Positions 33,943 through 44,090 are shown, counted from the stretch's first letter. The stretch: DNA of 64,000 bases from Caldifarciminota bacterium (GCA_027026255.1 JALVOT010000007.1:62001-126000); one strand, 5' to 3'. The notes: a model not told the origin generated them from the sequence alone. Made by a program: numbers and translations.

Positions 33943-34889
33943 AGGTATTGATCAGTGGGGGTGCAGGTTTTATCGGGTCTCATCTAGTTGACCGTTTTCT
34001 CAATGAAGGCGCAAAGGTTATTGTCGTCGACAACCTGATTACAGGATTGAAAAGCAATATCGCAGCTCATTTCAACAACAAAGATTTCGAGTTTATCAAT
34101 CAGGATGTATGTGAATCTCTCCCCACAAAAGATAAGGTTGATTTGATTCTACATCTGGCATCACCGGCAAGCCCTTTTGATTATCTTAAATATCCGATTG
34201 AAACGATGCGCACCGCCTCAATCGGCACCTTTAATATGCTGGAGTTGGCAAGGAAAAATGGTGCACGGTTTTTGCTCGCCTCAACCAGTGAGGTATATGG
34301 TGATCCTCAAATCCACCCACAAACTGAAAAATATTGGGGAAATGTGAATCCGGTTGGACCACGCTCGGTTTACGATGAAGGCAAGAGATTTGCCGAGGCG
34401 CTGACTGCCGGTTTCTACAGAAAGTATAAGCTCCCGGTTGTAATCATAAGAATCTTCAATACCTATGGACCAAGAATGAGGCCGGGTGATGGTCGGGTTA
34501 TACCAACATTTATAAATCAGGCGCTCAGAAATGAACCGATTTCAATCTTTGGTGACGGTAATCAGACAAGAAGTTTCTGCTATGTTGATGATATGGTTGA
34601 AGGAATCTGCAGGGCATCTCAAGTCAACCATTCCCAGCCGATAAATCTTGGCAATCCCAGAGAATACACAATCCTGCAACTTGCGGAAATTGTCAAAAAT
34701 CTCTGCCAGAGCACTTCTCAATATAAATTCTTACCCCTGCCCCAGGATGACCCCCAAAAAAGAAAACCTGATATCACCAAGGCAAAAAAACTACTCCAGT
34801 GGGAACCGAAAATCGAACTTGAACAGGGATTAAAGAATGTAATTGAATGGTTTAAAAAAGAGAATCAATCCATACTGCATAAACGATAA
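33939..34889 (+). CDS. uxs: UDP-glucuronate decarboxylase (SDR-type UDP-sugar enzyme)
   Basis: This short-chain dehydrogenase removes CO2 from UDP-glucuronate to give UDP-xylose. The 316-residue protein has GGAGFIGSHL, the STSEVYGDP strand with catalytic Thr-Ser, VYDEGKRFAEAL (Tyr-Lys pair), and GPRMRPGDGRVIPTFI, which is characteristic of the decarboxylase branch. It overlaps ugd in ATGA. UDP-glucuronate epimerase is a less likely alternative. Confidence 0.93.
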   Translation: MKVLISGGAGFIGSHLVDRFLNEGAKVIVVDNLITGLKSNIAAHFNNKDFEFINQDVCESLPTKDKVDLILHLASPASPFDYLKYPIETMRTASIGTFNMLELARKNGARFLLASTSEVYGDPQIHPQTEKYWGNVNPVGPRSVYDEGKRFAEALTAGFYRKYKLPVVIIRIFNTYGPRMRPGDGRVIPTFINQALRNEPISIFGDGNQTRSFCYVDDMVEGICRASQVNHSQPINLGNPREYTILQLAEIVKNLCQSTSQYKFLPLPQDDPQKRKPDITKAKKLLQWEPKIELEQGLKNVIEWFKKENQSILHKR

Positions 34890-34917
34890 ATCCGGAAAAC
34901 TTCATATCCAATAGATA

Positions 34918-34945
34918 TTGACATATTCTCAATTATGGATATAAT
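34918..34945 (+). promoter_or_regulatory. Promoter of the rpsL operon
   Basis: TTGACA (34918-34923), 16 bases, TATAAT (34940-34945). Expected start near 34952 gives a leader of about 17 bases containing AAAAAGGAG before the rpsL ATG at 34969. A second ATG at 34953 lies right at the transcription start. Confidence 0.8.
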
Positions 34946-34968
34946 CTCTTCTATGAAAAAGGAGCAAT

Positions 34969-35358
34969 ATGCCAACGATTAATCAATTAATTAGAAAAGG
35001 CAGGACCAGGATCGTGGGTAAGAGCAAGGCACCAGCCCTCCAGGCAAACCCCCAGCGTCGTGGGGTCTGCACCCGGGTCTATACGACTACGCCCAAAAAG
35101 CCTAACTCTGCCCTGCGTAAGGTCTGCAAAGTAAGGTTAACCAATGGTTATGAGGTTACCGCCTATATCCCTGGTGAGGGTCACAATCTTCAGGAACACT
35201 CTATCGTATTGGTACGCGGTGGCAGAGTAAAAGACCTGCCTGGTGTGCGTTATCATATCGTGCGGGGTAAATATGATACTGCAGGTGTTGAAGGCAGAAA
35301 GAAGAGCCGCTCTCTATATGGTGTGAAACGTGGAAAACAGGCTGCAGAGCCAAAGTGA
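34969..35358 (+). CDS. rpsL: 30S ribosomal protein S12
   Basis: S12 sits at the decoding centre. The 129-residue protein begins [12 protein letters not shown] and contains [12 protein letters not shown] and [13 protein letters not shown], the conserved streptomycin-contact loops; Lys at the TTPKK position is the wild-type residue. The Shine-Dalgarno AAGGAG lies about four to five bases before ATG. rpsG follows after six bases. The usual fusA and tuf are not downstream. Confidence 0.98.
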   Translation: MPTINQLIRKGRTRIVGKSKAPALQANPQRRGVCTRVYTTTPKKPNSALRKVCKVRLTNGYEVTAYIPGEGHNLQEHSIVLVRGGRVKDLPGVRYHIVRGKYDTAGVEGRKKSRSLYGVKRGKQAAEPK

Positions 35359-35364
35359 GGAACT

Positions 35365-35835
35365 ATGGGTAGAAGAAGAAGGGCAACAATAAGAAGAATC
35401 CAACCTGATCCAAAATTTAACAGCACAGTGGTCAGCAAATTTATCAATAATCTTATGTGGGACGGTAAAAAAAGTACCGCACAAAAAATCTTTTACCGGG
35501 CATTAGAAAAAATTGAAAAATTAACAAAAGAGGACGGCCTTGCAGTATTTGAAAAGGCGTTAAACAATGTCAAACCTGTGCTTGAGGTGAGACCTCGTCG
35601 GGTTGGTGGTGCGACATATCAAATTCCAATGGAGGTAAGGCCCAACCGACGGGAAAGTCTGGCAATAAAATGGATAATCCGGGCCGCACGCCAGCGTTCA
35701 GAATATCGGATGGAGGACAAACTGGCACAGGAAATCATTGCAGCAAGTCGGAATGAAGGTGCTGCAATGAAAAAACGGGAAGAAATGCACCGTATGGCTG
35801 AAGCCAATAAAGCCTTCGCCCATTTCCGCTGGTAA
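35365..35835 (+). CDS. rpsG: 30S ribosomal protein S7
   Basis: S7 nucleates assembly of the small-subunit head. The 156-residue protein has [12 protein letters not shown], the [20 protein letters not shown] and [16 protein letters not shown] signatures and the C-terminal AHFRW. Length is standard. GAGG precedes ATG by about six bases. It is followed by an M29-type peptidase after nine bases, not by elongation factor G. Confidence 0.98.
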   Translation: MGRRRRATIRRIQPDPKFNSTVVSKFINNLMWDGKKSTAQKIFYRALEKIEKLTKEDGLAVFEKALNNVKPVLEVRPRRVGGATYQIPMEVRPNRRESLAIKWIIRAARQRSEYRMEDKLAQEIIAASRNEGAAMKKREEMHRMAEANKAFAHFRW

Positions 35836-35843
35836 TTAATTTT

Positions 35844-36806
35844 ATGAAAAAACCTCATCTTTTAGAAAAGAGACTGCAGAATGCAGCCCGCATTATGCTT
35901 CACGATTGTCTTGGGGTCAAGAAAAGTGAAAAAGCAGTGGTCATAACCGATGAATCCTGTCGACTTGTCGGGCTTTCTATCTGGTATGCACTAAGAGAAA
36001 TTACCGACCCTCTCTTTATTGAAATGGCGCCCCGTGCTATCCATGGTCAGGAACCACCCCCTCTGATAAAAGAAATTTTAAAGGCAAGTGATGTCTTTTT
36101 AATCCCGACAAGTTACTCACTCACCCATACCCAGGCACGTATTCAGGGAAATCGTGCCGGGGCACGGGGTGCAACATTACCGGGAATTACCAGGGATATA
36201 ATGATTAGAACACTGAATGCCGATTATCAGCGGATTGCAAAATTGACCAGGCGCCTTACCACCCTGTTATCGAATGCCCAAAAAGCAATCATCAGAACCG
36301 ATGAAAATTGCGAACTTCAGGTTCCCCTCTCTAATCGAAAGGCATTTGCCGATACCGGCATTATTAAAAAAAGAGGAGAGTTTTCCAACCTTCCTGCTGG
36401 TGAGGCATATATTGCACCACTTGAGAACAGAAGTAATGGTTCAATCCTGATTGATGGATCATTTGCCCCGGTGGGCAGTCTGAATCGACCCGTCCGTCTG
36501 GAAATTAAAAATGGCAAAATAGTAAAACTCATTGGCAATCCCCATCTGAAAAAACTCTTTGCCCGCTACGGGCCAAAAGAGCGAACCCTTGCTGAATTCG
36601 GCATAGGGACAAATTATAAGGCACAAATTACGGGTAATGTCCTTGAAGATGAAAAGGTCCTGGGGTCAATACACATTGCATTTGGAAACAACCTGGGATT
36701 TGGTGGTAAAAATCGGGCAAAGATTCACCTTGATGGGGTTGTAAAGAAACCATCTGTTTGGCTTGATGAAAGGGTAATAATCAAAAAAGGTAAAGTCCTG
36801 CTTTAA
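35844..36806 (+). CDS. M29-type (AmpS-like) metalloaminopeptidase
   Basis: The 320-residue protein resembles thermophilic M29 aminopeptidases: GEFSNLPAGEAYIAPLE (metal-binding Glu), LAEFGIGTN (second Glu), SIHIAFGNN (His) and KIHLDGVV (His-Asp) supply the expected two-metal site. M29 enzymes release N-terminal residues in the cytosol. It lies between rpsG and the TamA-like gene in one transcript direction, spaced nine and ten bases from its neighbours. The start at 35844 has no strong Shine-Dalgarno site. Confidence 0.8.
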   Translation: MKKPHLLEKRLQNAARIMLHDCLGVKKSEKAVVITDESCRLVGLSIWYALREITDPLFIEMAPRAIHGQEPPPLIKEILKASDVFLIPTSYSLTHTQARIQGNRAGARGATLPGITRDIMIRTLNADYQRIAKLTRRLTTLLSNAQKAIIRTDENCELQVPLSNRKAFADTGIIKKRGEFSNLPAGEAYIAPLENRSNGSILIDGSFAPVGSLNRPVRLEIKNGKIVKLIGNPHLKKLFARYGPKERTLAEFGIGTNYKAQITGNVLEDEKVLGSIHIAFGNNLGFGGKNRAKIHLDGVVKKPSVWLDERVIIKKGKVLL

Positions 36807-36816
36807 GCCGTCTGTA

Positions 36817-38484
36817 TTGATTGAATTTCTCCTGACCATTCTCATTATTCAAATTCCCATAAGGCAGGTAAGTTTTCTGGGAAATAAAACCCTGAAATCG
36901 AATCAACTAATCTCTGCTATATTATCAACCAGGGATACTGAATATAAAGAGATTAATCTATCCTATGATATTCATCGACTAAAAAAGCTCTATAAAGAGA
37001 ATGGTTTTTTCCGCACAAAGATTGATACCAGAATAGATACCACTGAAAAAGGGATAATAATAAAATTCAACATTGAAGAGGGAGAAAGGCCGAAAATAAA
37101 AAAAATATATGTTCGAGGCTGCAAGCGGGAAAAAATAAAGGAGCTGTTCAAAATCAGAGTGAATGACTATTTCATCCGGGACAGAATAGAAAAGACAAGA
37201 AAGAATATTGAGCACTACTTCAACGACCACGGTTATCCTTTTTGTAATGTTTCGGTAATACCTAAACCGGATAACGCCTCGCTTGAGTTCAGCATCGAAA
37301 AGGATACCCTGTACTACATCGGCCGGATACAATGCCGGGGGTTAAAACAATGTCGGCCTGAAGTTATCTACCAGGAAATAGATTTTAAAACCGGCGACAA
37401 ATTCAGCCGGAAAAAATTGCTCAAAAGCCAGAAGCAAATATATTACTTGGGATTCTTCAGCACGGTAAATTTTGAGATGCGCACCAGAAAACCCGACACA
37501 ATCGACCTCATCTTTACGATGCAAGAATTGAAATCAAGACTCCTCAATTTCGGAGCAGGTATATCATTTCCATTGGGGTTTCTCCTCTCCTTCGGCATTG
37601 AAGAACTGAATCTGGCAAATCGAGGATATCGCCTCAAGATAAATCCATCGTTTAAAATTAACATTGAGCACGAATGGGAAGCAAAATTGGAAGGACAATA
37701 TACTATTCGCCATTTTACACCGGCCCGGTTGAATATTTCAATATTACCATTTTTGTGGTACGAAGATAAAATTGAATTCATAAGACAAACCAGGGGCAAT
37801 GAATTAAGACTTACCAAACTTCATTCTGAGAATATCCAGACAACCATCTCTCAGCAATACAAATTTGTTGATTTGCTTCCAAAACAGCCCTTACCCGATA
37901 CATTTCGTGGTGTTACCAATAGTCTGAAATTCCAGACGATGTTTGACTATCGTGACCAGTTTTTCAACCCCACTCAAGGCTTCTATCTTAACCCTTCCAT
38001 CGAATTCGCCGGAGGTTTTTTTGGTGGCGCAAACAACTTTATCCGCTCAGCAATCGATTTAAGGACCTTTATTAATTTTTTTAAAAATACCGCTGCCCAG
38101 CGTATCAAATTTGGGGTCCTGATACCCACTGACGGTGTAGCAACCTATGAAGAGTTCTATCTTGGAGGAGAATATTCCTTACGTGGATATCCTGACCACG
38201 CAGCAGGTCCGGATTCAATCGGAGAAGACCGTTATGGTAACATCCTTATCAATTACAACCTTGAATACCGTATCTCCTTACCCTATCGTTTTGGACTTGT
38301 GCTATTTTTTGACTGTGGTTATATTGATAATAAAATTGATTTCACAAAAAGTAATTTTTTAAAGACAAGTTCTGGTATAGGACTGCGCTATTTCACTCCG
38401 ATTGGTCCACTGCGTGCCGATTTCGGCATTCCCCTTACCGAAAATGGCTATGGCATCTATTTAGGATTCTACAATATCTTCTAA
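36817..38484 (+). CDS. TamA/BamA-family outer-membrane assembly protein
   Basis: The 555-residue protein has three POTRA-like repeats (about residues 15-90, 92-165 and 168-240) and a 16-stranded-type beta barrel (about 245-555) ending in FYNIF, a terminal aromatic as in the outer-membrane beta signal. RGYPDHAAGP and GPLRADFG are the barrel's conserved loop and strand. Three POTRA repeats and TamB next door point to TamA rather than BamA. Start is TTG with only a brief hydrophobic stretch (LLTILIIQI) as signal, so the N-terminus is not certain. It inserts outer-membrane proteins or helps lipid passage. Confidence 0.88.
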   Translation: MIEFLLTILIIQIPIRQVSFLGNKTLKSNQLISAILSTRDTEYKEINLSYDIHRLKKLYKENGFFRTKIDTRIDTTEKGIIIKFNIEEGERPKIKKIYVRGCKREKIKELFKIRVNDYFIRDRIEKTRKNIEHYFNDHGYPFCNVSVIPKPDNASLEFSIEKDTLYYIGRIQCRGLKQCRPEVIYQEIDFKTGDKFSRKKLLKSQKQIYYLGFFSTVNFEMRTRKPDTIDLIFTMQELKSRLLNFGAGISFPLGFLLSFGIEELNLANRGYRLKINPSFKINIEHEWEAKLEGQYTIRHFTPARLNISILPFLWYEDKIEFIRQTRGNELRLTKLHSENIQTTISQQYKFVDLLPKQPLPDTFRGVTNSLKFQTMFDYRDQFFNPTQGFYLNPSIEFAGGFFGGANNFIRSAIDLRTFINFFKNTAAQRIKFGVLIPTDGVATYEEFYLGGEYSLRGYPDHAAGPDSIGEDRYGNILINYNLEYRISLPYRFGLVLFFDCGYIDNKIDFTKSNFLKTSSGIGLRYFTPIGPLRADFGIPLTENGYGIYLGFYNIF

Positions 38485-38495
38485 ATGATTTCTGA

Positions 38496-41400
38496 ATGAT
38501 GAAGAAAATTATCCTTTTAATAATTATTGCAATCCTGGCAATCACAATCATCATCGGATTCAAAAAGATAAATATCGGAGCTCTGACATTAAAGATTCTG
38601 GAACAAAGCGCCCATATCAAAATCGACTATAACACAATAACCGGCAATATCTTCTCTGGTTTTAAAATTAATGATTACAAAATCTGCATCTCTAAAACCG
38701 ACAGCATCTATGGAACTGCGGCAAATATAAAATATCGATTCAATCCGCTTGACTTCAGATTTCCAAATTTCTTCCAGATTGGCCTTACCGACCCGGTCAT
38801 TATTATTCAAGCGAAGGGAACTTTCAAAGAAAAAAGAAGTGTTATCCTTCCACAATTACATCTCAGTTTAAGGATTAATGTAAAAAACGGTAAGGTCATC
38901 TATGTAGAAAAGAAAAACCACGAAATCAAGAGAATATCAGGGCTGCTCTTCTTGGACTTTGTCGGACCAAAAATCTTCTTAAGCACGATGAATCTTTCAT
39001 TTCAATTCCCGGCATACCATATTCTGATAAATTCGGCAAATATCAATACAATAATCAATCACAAAAATATTATTGCACGATTGGTGAAAATCCGGGGGCG
39101 AGGCATCAGAATAGATGCCGAGGCCGAATATCAATTCGCTGACCGAAATTTGTTAATAAAAGTAAAAGACGGCAATCTAAATCTCAAAACCCTCGCCGTC
39201 TATAAAGGCAGCATAAACTTTTCCGGGACATTGGGATTTCAGAAAGGCAGTATCCTTACAAAAATCCGCGGCCGGGTTAAAGACCTTTATCCATTCAATG
39301 AATTTCAATTTGAAACCGCCTCTTTATCTGACACCGTGCTACTAAATATCTTCAATGGACAGATTCTTGGCGGTAGTATATTTGCCCAGGTAAGGATTTT
39401 GAAGTTAAAGAAGATAGAATTTGAAACAAACTTTCATAATGTAAATATCACGAAATTCTTCGGCTATAAGTCTCCCCTCCTGATCAGTGGTTATCTTTCT
39501 TATCGCAATAAAAGATACACAGGATTCTTCAATTCACCGGTTGAGAACGGACTTGGATTCGATTCCCTTTTCGCCTTCGGCACGATAACAAACTCCCTTA
39601 TCAATATTGATTCATTATACACACTCGAAGGAAAAAAGACCCTGATGATACAGGGCGGAATTAGCCCGCGCCCTGGTCTGCCCGGTAATCTTTCATTCAA
39701 CTTCAACGACTTCAATCTCAATCGATTTTCAAAATACCTTCGATTAAAAGGCTTAATAAATGGAACACTTTCCGCCAACGGTGATTTATCAGATATCAAA
39801 AAAATCCGTGTCAGCGCCGATATAAATGGGAATAATTTTATATATGACTCCTTGAGAATTAAAAATCTCCATATCAAGACTGAAAATTTTCAGCTTTATA
39901 AAACAATAAAAGGGACAGAAGTTTCCCTGAATAACATCACCTATAAAAATTTCAAACTCCAGAAAATAATTTTATTTGTTGATAATAAAGGATTTTTAAT
40001 GAAGGCAAAACAGAATTTTGATAGTCTCGTCTTGAAAGGTGAGTTAGACGACAGTCTCACCGGTAAAATTGATGAACTTGTCTTTGACTGCAATAGAATC
40101 AGAACAACCAATTGCTCCCCCATTCCATTCAATATACCACAACACAAAATTGATACATTACACATCAACTTCATCGACGGCAATATGACAATATCAATTT
40201 CCCCCCTGGATATCCGACTTAAAAATGGCAACCTGAAGAAATTGGCAAGACTATTAAATATAACTGAAGAGTTGAGTGGCAATTTGAATCTTAAATTTTC
40301 GAATAATATATTTGATATCCGTGCAGAAAAGATTAACTTCCAGGAAATCAGCAACGCTGCACTTACAACATCCGGTAAATATATAAACAAAAAAATAGAT
40401 ATTGATTCATTAACCATCACCGACACCGAAAATCAGAAGCTGTCTGTTAATGGTTTTATTTCACCACATTATTCTGAATTACAACTTGAACTGACCAATA
40501 CCCGGGCCCGGTCTTTACAATTTCTCAAAAGGTTTCTAAAAAATCCGTCCGGTCGGATAAACGGCAAAGTTAATTTCAAGGGCAATATTGAAAAATTTGA
40601 TCTATCCGGAGAACTTTTAGTTAAACAGGCGGGCTTCGTGATCCCGATAATCAGCTCACGCTTTGATTCAGTATCCGGCAGGATAATCTTTAAGGAAAAC
40701 AAACTAATATTCAGGGATGCGAAGGGACTCGTCTCCTCAACCCGTGGCGGTAAATCCTTACCCACGGCACCGGTATACGCCGGTGGTTTTGTAAAGCTGC
40801 AGCCAAAATTCAGGGTGCGTGATTTCAAATATGAACTCAGTTTCAAGAATGCACCGGTTCAATATCTACCATTTGCATTTGGTATCGGCAGCGGCAACTT
40901 CACCATAGGAATGAAAAATGGTATTATGTTTTACAATGGTAATATCACACTCAAGGAGGCGATTATCCCAATAGATTTTGGAACCAAACTTGCAACAAAT
41001 CATACGGAAACCAAAAGGGAATGGAGAATGAATTTAAAACTGAAGGCGGAACGTGATATATGGTTAAGAAATAAATCTGCGGATATAGAATTCGGTGGTG
41101 ACTTGTATTTAATAAAAGGTAAAGGACCTTTATCAATATCCGGTAATCTGGAATCAAAAAGAGGACATTTCTACTGGCTTAATCATACCCTTGATGTCAC
41201 CCGGGGAAGAATAACATTTATCCCCCAGGAGATTGTGGATCCAGAACTGGATGTGTGGGCTCAAATGAATACACGGCAAGGAACTAAAATTATCCTGCAC
41301 TTTTTTGGTCCGGTCTCAGAACCAATCTTTGAATTCTTCACCGACCCACCCGGCCAATACAGTGAGCAGGATATCCTGACCTACCTAAACCTCAACATAA

Positions 41401-41747
41401 CCTGGGAAGAACTCGATAAGATAAAACAGGGTGAATATGTTGGAAAGATTCTTCCCGGCAGCATTATCTCCTGGCTCGAAAGTGATGTATCACGAAGAAT
41501 CAGAAAATATACGGGGTTCGACTATTTCCGAATCGAAACCCCATTATTTGAAGCCGATGAAAAAACAAGAGTGACGGTGGGTAAATATATTTCACGCAAT
41601 CTCTTCATAACCTACACCTATGACCTGACCTCATTCTCAAATGAATTCAATGTTGAATATTTCCTGGACGACAAGAACGAAATCCTTATCAAAAAAGATG
41701 AAACCGGAGAATACAGCCTCCAATACCAATACCGCATTCGATTCTGA
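38496..41747 (+). CDS. tamB: TamB-family translocation and assembly protein
   Basis: TamB spans the periplasm as a long beta-groove, works with TamA and also aids phospholipid transport. The 1083-residue protein has an N-terminal inner-membrane helix (about residues 5-22), long repetitive beta segments (repeated LKIxGxL and VxGxI patterns), and the C-terminal DUF490 domain (LRNKSADIEFGGDLYLIKG, RGHFYWLNHTLDVTRGRITF, GKYISRNLFITYTYDL), ending in Phe. It begins 11 bases after the TamA-like gene, so the two are one unit. Confidence 0.9.
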   Translation: MMKKIILLIIIAILAITIIIGFKKINIGALTLKILEQSAHIKIDYNTITGNIFSGFKINDYKICISKTDSIYGTAANIKYRFNPLDFRFPNFFQIGLTDPVIIIQAKGTFKEKRSVILPQLHLSLRINVKNGKVIYVEKKNHEIKRISGLLFLDFVGPKIFLSTMNLSFQFPAYHILINSANINTIINHKNIIARLVKIRGRGIRIDAEAEYQFADRNLLIKVKDGNLNLKTLAVYKGSINFSGTLGFQKGSILTKIRGRVKDLYPFNEFQFETASLSDTVLLNIFNGQILGGSIFAQVRILKLKKIEFETNFHNVNITKFFGYKSPLLISGYLSYRNKRYTGFFNSPVENGLGFDSLFAFGTITNSLINIDSLYTLEGKKTLMIQGGISPRPGLPGNLSFNFNDFNLNRFSKYLRLKGLINGTLSANGDLSDIKKIRVSADINGNNFIYDSLRIKNLHIKTENFQLYKTIKGTEVSLNNITYKNFKLQKIILFVDNKGFLMKAKQNFDSLVLKGELDDSLTGKIDELVFDCNRIRTTNCSPIPFNIPQHKIDTLHINFIDGNMTISISPLDIRLKNGNLKKLARLLNITEELSGNLNLKFSNNIFDIRAEKINFQEISNAALTTSGKYINKKIDIDSLTITDTENQKLSVNGFISPHYSELQLELTNTRARSLQFLKRFLKNPSGRINGKVNFKGNIEKFDLSGELLVKQAGFVIPIISSRFDSVSGRIIFKENKLIFRDAKGLVSSTRGGKSLPTAPVYAGGFVKLQPKFRVRDFKYELSFKNAPVQYLPFAFGIGSGNFTIGMKNGIMFYNGNITLKEAIIPIDFGTKLATNHTETKREWRMNLKLKAERDIWLRNKSADIEFGGDLYLIKGKGPLSISGNLESKRGHFYWLNHTLDVTRGRITFIPQEIVDPELDVWAQMNTRQGTKIILHFFGPVSEPIFEFFTDPPGQYSEQDILTYLNLNITWEELDKIKQGEYVGKILPGSIISWLESDVSRRIRKYTGFDYFRIETPLFEADEKTRVTVGKYISRNLFITYTYDLTSFSNEFNVEYFLDDKNEILIKKDETGEYSLQYQYRIRF

Positions 41748-41797
41748 ACTTTACATTTTACGCCGCACCTGGAATATAAAGTTCAGCAACAATCTTA

Positions 41798-41825
41798 TTG
41801 ACAACTCCAGTTCTACGAATATAAT
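41798..41825 (+). promoter_or_regulatory. Promoter of mscS, leaderless type
   Basis: TTGACA (41798-41803), 16 bases, TATAAT (41820-41825), six bases, then ATG at 41832. Confidence 0.82.
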
Positions 41826-41831
41826 AAAATA

Positions 41832-42851
41832 ATGAATATCACAATAAATGATATAATATATACATTCGCATTTATCATCGGCAGTCTGATTCTGGGCTTT
41901 GTGGTTCAGAATATCATCCTGGCAAGGTTACATAAAATAACCCTGCGCACAAAATGGGGAGGGGATGAAATTATCACCGCATCCCTGCGCGGTTCAATTG
42001 TATTCTGGATCCTGCTCGCCGGAATCTATGCAGCAATCATCCATCTCTCTTTAACACCTGAATTAGAAGGTATCATTCTCAAAATTCTCGTCGTAATATT
42101 TATCCTCTCGGTTACCTTCTTCTTTATGCGTCTAACAACCGGATTTCTACGGCTCTATAGCCAAAAAACCGCCGCCCTGCCTTCAGCCTCACTTTTGATA
42201 AACCTCACAAAAGGGATTATCCTTGTGCTTGGTGGTCTTATCATACTTCAATCCTTAGGAATCTCAATAACACCGCTAATCACCGCCCTCGGTGTTGGTG
42301 GTCTTGCCGTCGCCCTGGCATTACAGGACACCCTTTCTAATCTCTTTGCCGGATTCCATATCATCGTTTCAAAGATGGTCCTTCCTGGAGACTATATTAA
42401 ACTTGGTTCAGGTGAAGAAGGGTATGTTACCGATGTCTCCTGGAGAAATACTACAATTCGCGCCCTGCCCAATAATATTGTTGTTGTGCCCAATTCAAAG
42501 CTGGCATCATCAATCCTTACAAATTTCCACCAACCGGCAAATGAGATGTCGGCGTTGGTCCAGGTCGGGGTAAGTTATGATAGTGATTTAGAAAAGGTGG
42601 AAAAGATAACGATTGAAGTCGCCAGGGAGGTTTTAAAAGAGGTCCCGGGCGGAGTTCCTGATTTTGAACCATTCATCCGGTATCATACATTTGATGATTT
42701 CAGTATTAACTTTTCTGTAATCTTAAGGGTTAAGGAATTTGTCGATCAGTATTTAATCAAACATGAATTTATTAAACGACTCCATAAAAGATATCGTGCG
42801 GAGGGCATTGAAATACCATATCCAATCAGAACCGTATTTATGAAACGCTGA
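41832..42851 (+). CDS. mscS: Small-conductance mechanosensitive channel MscS family
   Basis: The 339-residue channel has four N-terminal helices, the pore-lining LGVGGLAVALALQDTLSNLFAG helix, and the beta domain GDYIKLGSGEEGYVTDVSWRNTTIR followed by the cytoplasmic vestibule ending in YPIRTVFMKR. MscS channels open under membrane tension to release osmolytes. The four N-terminal helices make it slightly longer than E. coli MscS. It is monocistronic and convergent with the SAM hydrolase gene, with three bases between. Confidence 0.95.
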   Translation: MNITINDIIYTFAFIIGSLILGFVVQNIILARLHKITLRTKWGGDEIITASLRGSIVFWILLAGIYAAIIHLSLTPELEGIILKILVVIFILSVTFFFMRLTTGFLRLYSQKTAALPSASLLINLTKGIILVLGGLIILQSLGISITPLITALGVGGLAVALALQDTLSNLFAGFHIIVSKMVLPGDYIKLGSGEEGYVTDVSWRNTTIRALPNNIVVVPNSKLASSILTNFHQPANEMSALVQVGVSYDSDLEKVEKITIEVAREVLKEVPGGVPDFEPFIRYHTFDDFSINFSVILRVKEFVDQYLIKHEFIKRLHKRYRAEGIEIPYPIRTVFMKR

Positions 42852-42854
42852 ATT

Positions 42855-43607
42855 CTATCTATCCCTTAATCGGGCATAGATATCCATCCCGATCCGGGCA
42901 GATAGTATCTTTTTTGCTGAATCCTGATTAGCCGATATCTCGTAGAACCCCCCACTCCCTTTTATGCCGAAAACTTCATTGGATTCGGCCTCACCATATG
43001 ATTCCCTGATCCCTATCTCCCGCCTGTCAAAAATGAATTTCTCAACCCGCAGATTTACCGGAATATTTGTAATTAAATTACCAAACTTGTCGATATACAT
43101 TATCTCGCCGAAAATCTCTTTACCGGAAAATCTTAACTCGGGAAATTCAAACTTTATATACTTCTCTATCCTTCTACCCAGCTTGTCTGGACTGACACCT
43201 TTACTCAATTTTGCAGCAGTTGGTCCAAATATATCCCGGCCATGAAATGTAGCACTAAGTATACCATCCGCCCTGATTTCATAAACCTTTGAATCATTAT
43301 CATAGATATAAGAAAATACTCCGTTATCCGGACCAACAAAATAATATTTGTGCGACTCAACAATTACAGGAAGTCTGTCCCCACCCACACCCGGGTCAAC
43401 CACGACCAGATGAACGGTGCCTTCAGGGAAATTTTTAAAGTATGACATTACCAGAAAGGCAGCAGACTTGACATCATACGAATCAACCTGATGGGTGATA
43501 TCAATAATCCGGCTATGATTATTAATCTTTAAAATCTCACCCTTTACCGCAGCAACAAACCAATCCCTTTCTCCGAAATCAGATAAAAAGGTAATAATCC
43601 TGGACAT
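42855..43607 (-). CDS. S-adenosyl-L-methionine hydrolase / SAM hydroxide adenosyltransferase (DUF62)
   Basis: The family cleaves SAM to adenosine and methionine using hydroxide, or makes fluoro- or chloro-adenosine in special cases. The 250-residue protein has ITFLSDFGERDWFVAAVKG, DITHQV, VVDPGVGG, YYFVGPDNGV and FHGRDIFGPTAA with the Asp-Arg-His activation triad of the hydroxide branch. It lacks the loop of fluorinases. It overlaps the end of cvpA by 29 bases, so the two are coupled. Confidence 0.92.
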   Translation of the reverse strand: MSRIITFLSDFGERDWFVAAVKGEILKINNHSRIIDITHQVDSYDVKSAAFLVMSYFKNFPEGTVHLVVVDPGVGGDRLPVIVESHKYYFVGPDNGVFSYIYDNDSKVYEIRADGILSATFHGRDIFGPTAAKLSKGVSPDKLGRRIEKYIKFEFPELRFSGKEIFGEIMYIDKFGNLITNIPVNLRVEKFIFDRREIGIRESYGEAESNEVFGIKGSGGFYEISANQDSAKKILSARIGMDIYARLRDR

Positions 43608-44085
43608 AATCGACCAACTCCCTATGCCTTAATTTATACCTTATCCACTGATACCAGTTCTTCGGTAAAATCTGACTTGCACCCAGGCCGACCTTAACAA
43701 TCAATGGGGCAATCTGGGATTTATATATTATGCGGTTATTACTACTTATCAGCGAAACAACAATCAAAAAAACAAAGGAAATAACCAATGCCTTTAAGAA
43801 ACCAAATATTCCACCCAGAATACGATCGAAGATACCCAATGGTGTAAGATGAATCAGTTTAGAAACAAAACGCCCGGCAATTGAAACCACCACTACGATG
43901 CCAAGGAATATCAGGATAAAGGCAAGAACCTTGGGAATCTTTACCGTAGCCGAATAATGGACCGCAAAAAAATAGCCGAGAAGGATACCTGCAATATCAA
44001 AAATCCCGCGAACCAGACCGATAAAAAAGCCGTGGATTATTAAAACAGAGAATATAACAACAATAATAATATCAATCAATGTCAT
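43579..44085 (-). CDS. cvpA: CvpA family membrane protein
   Basis: The 168-residue protein has four hydrophobic helices and the family's LIHLTPLGIFDRILGGIFGFLKAL motif. CvpA proteins support bile or envelope stress resistance and colicin V release; their mechanism is unclear. It has its own leaderless promoter and is first in a two-gene unit with the SAM hydrolase. Confidence 0.85.
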   Translation of the reverse strand: MTLIDIIIVVIFSVLIIHGFFIGLVRGIFDIAGILLGYFFAVHYSATVKIPKVLAFILIFLGIVVVVSIAGRFVSKLIHLTPLGIFDRILGGIFGFLKALVISFVFLIVVSLISSNNRIIYKSQIAPLIVKVGLGASQILPKNWYQWIRYKLRHRELVDYVQDYYLFI

Positions 44086-44090
44086 AATTC

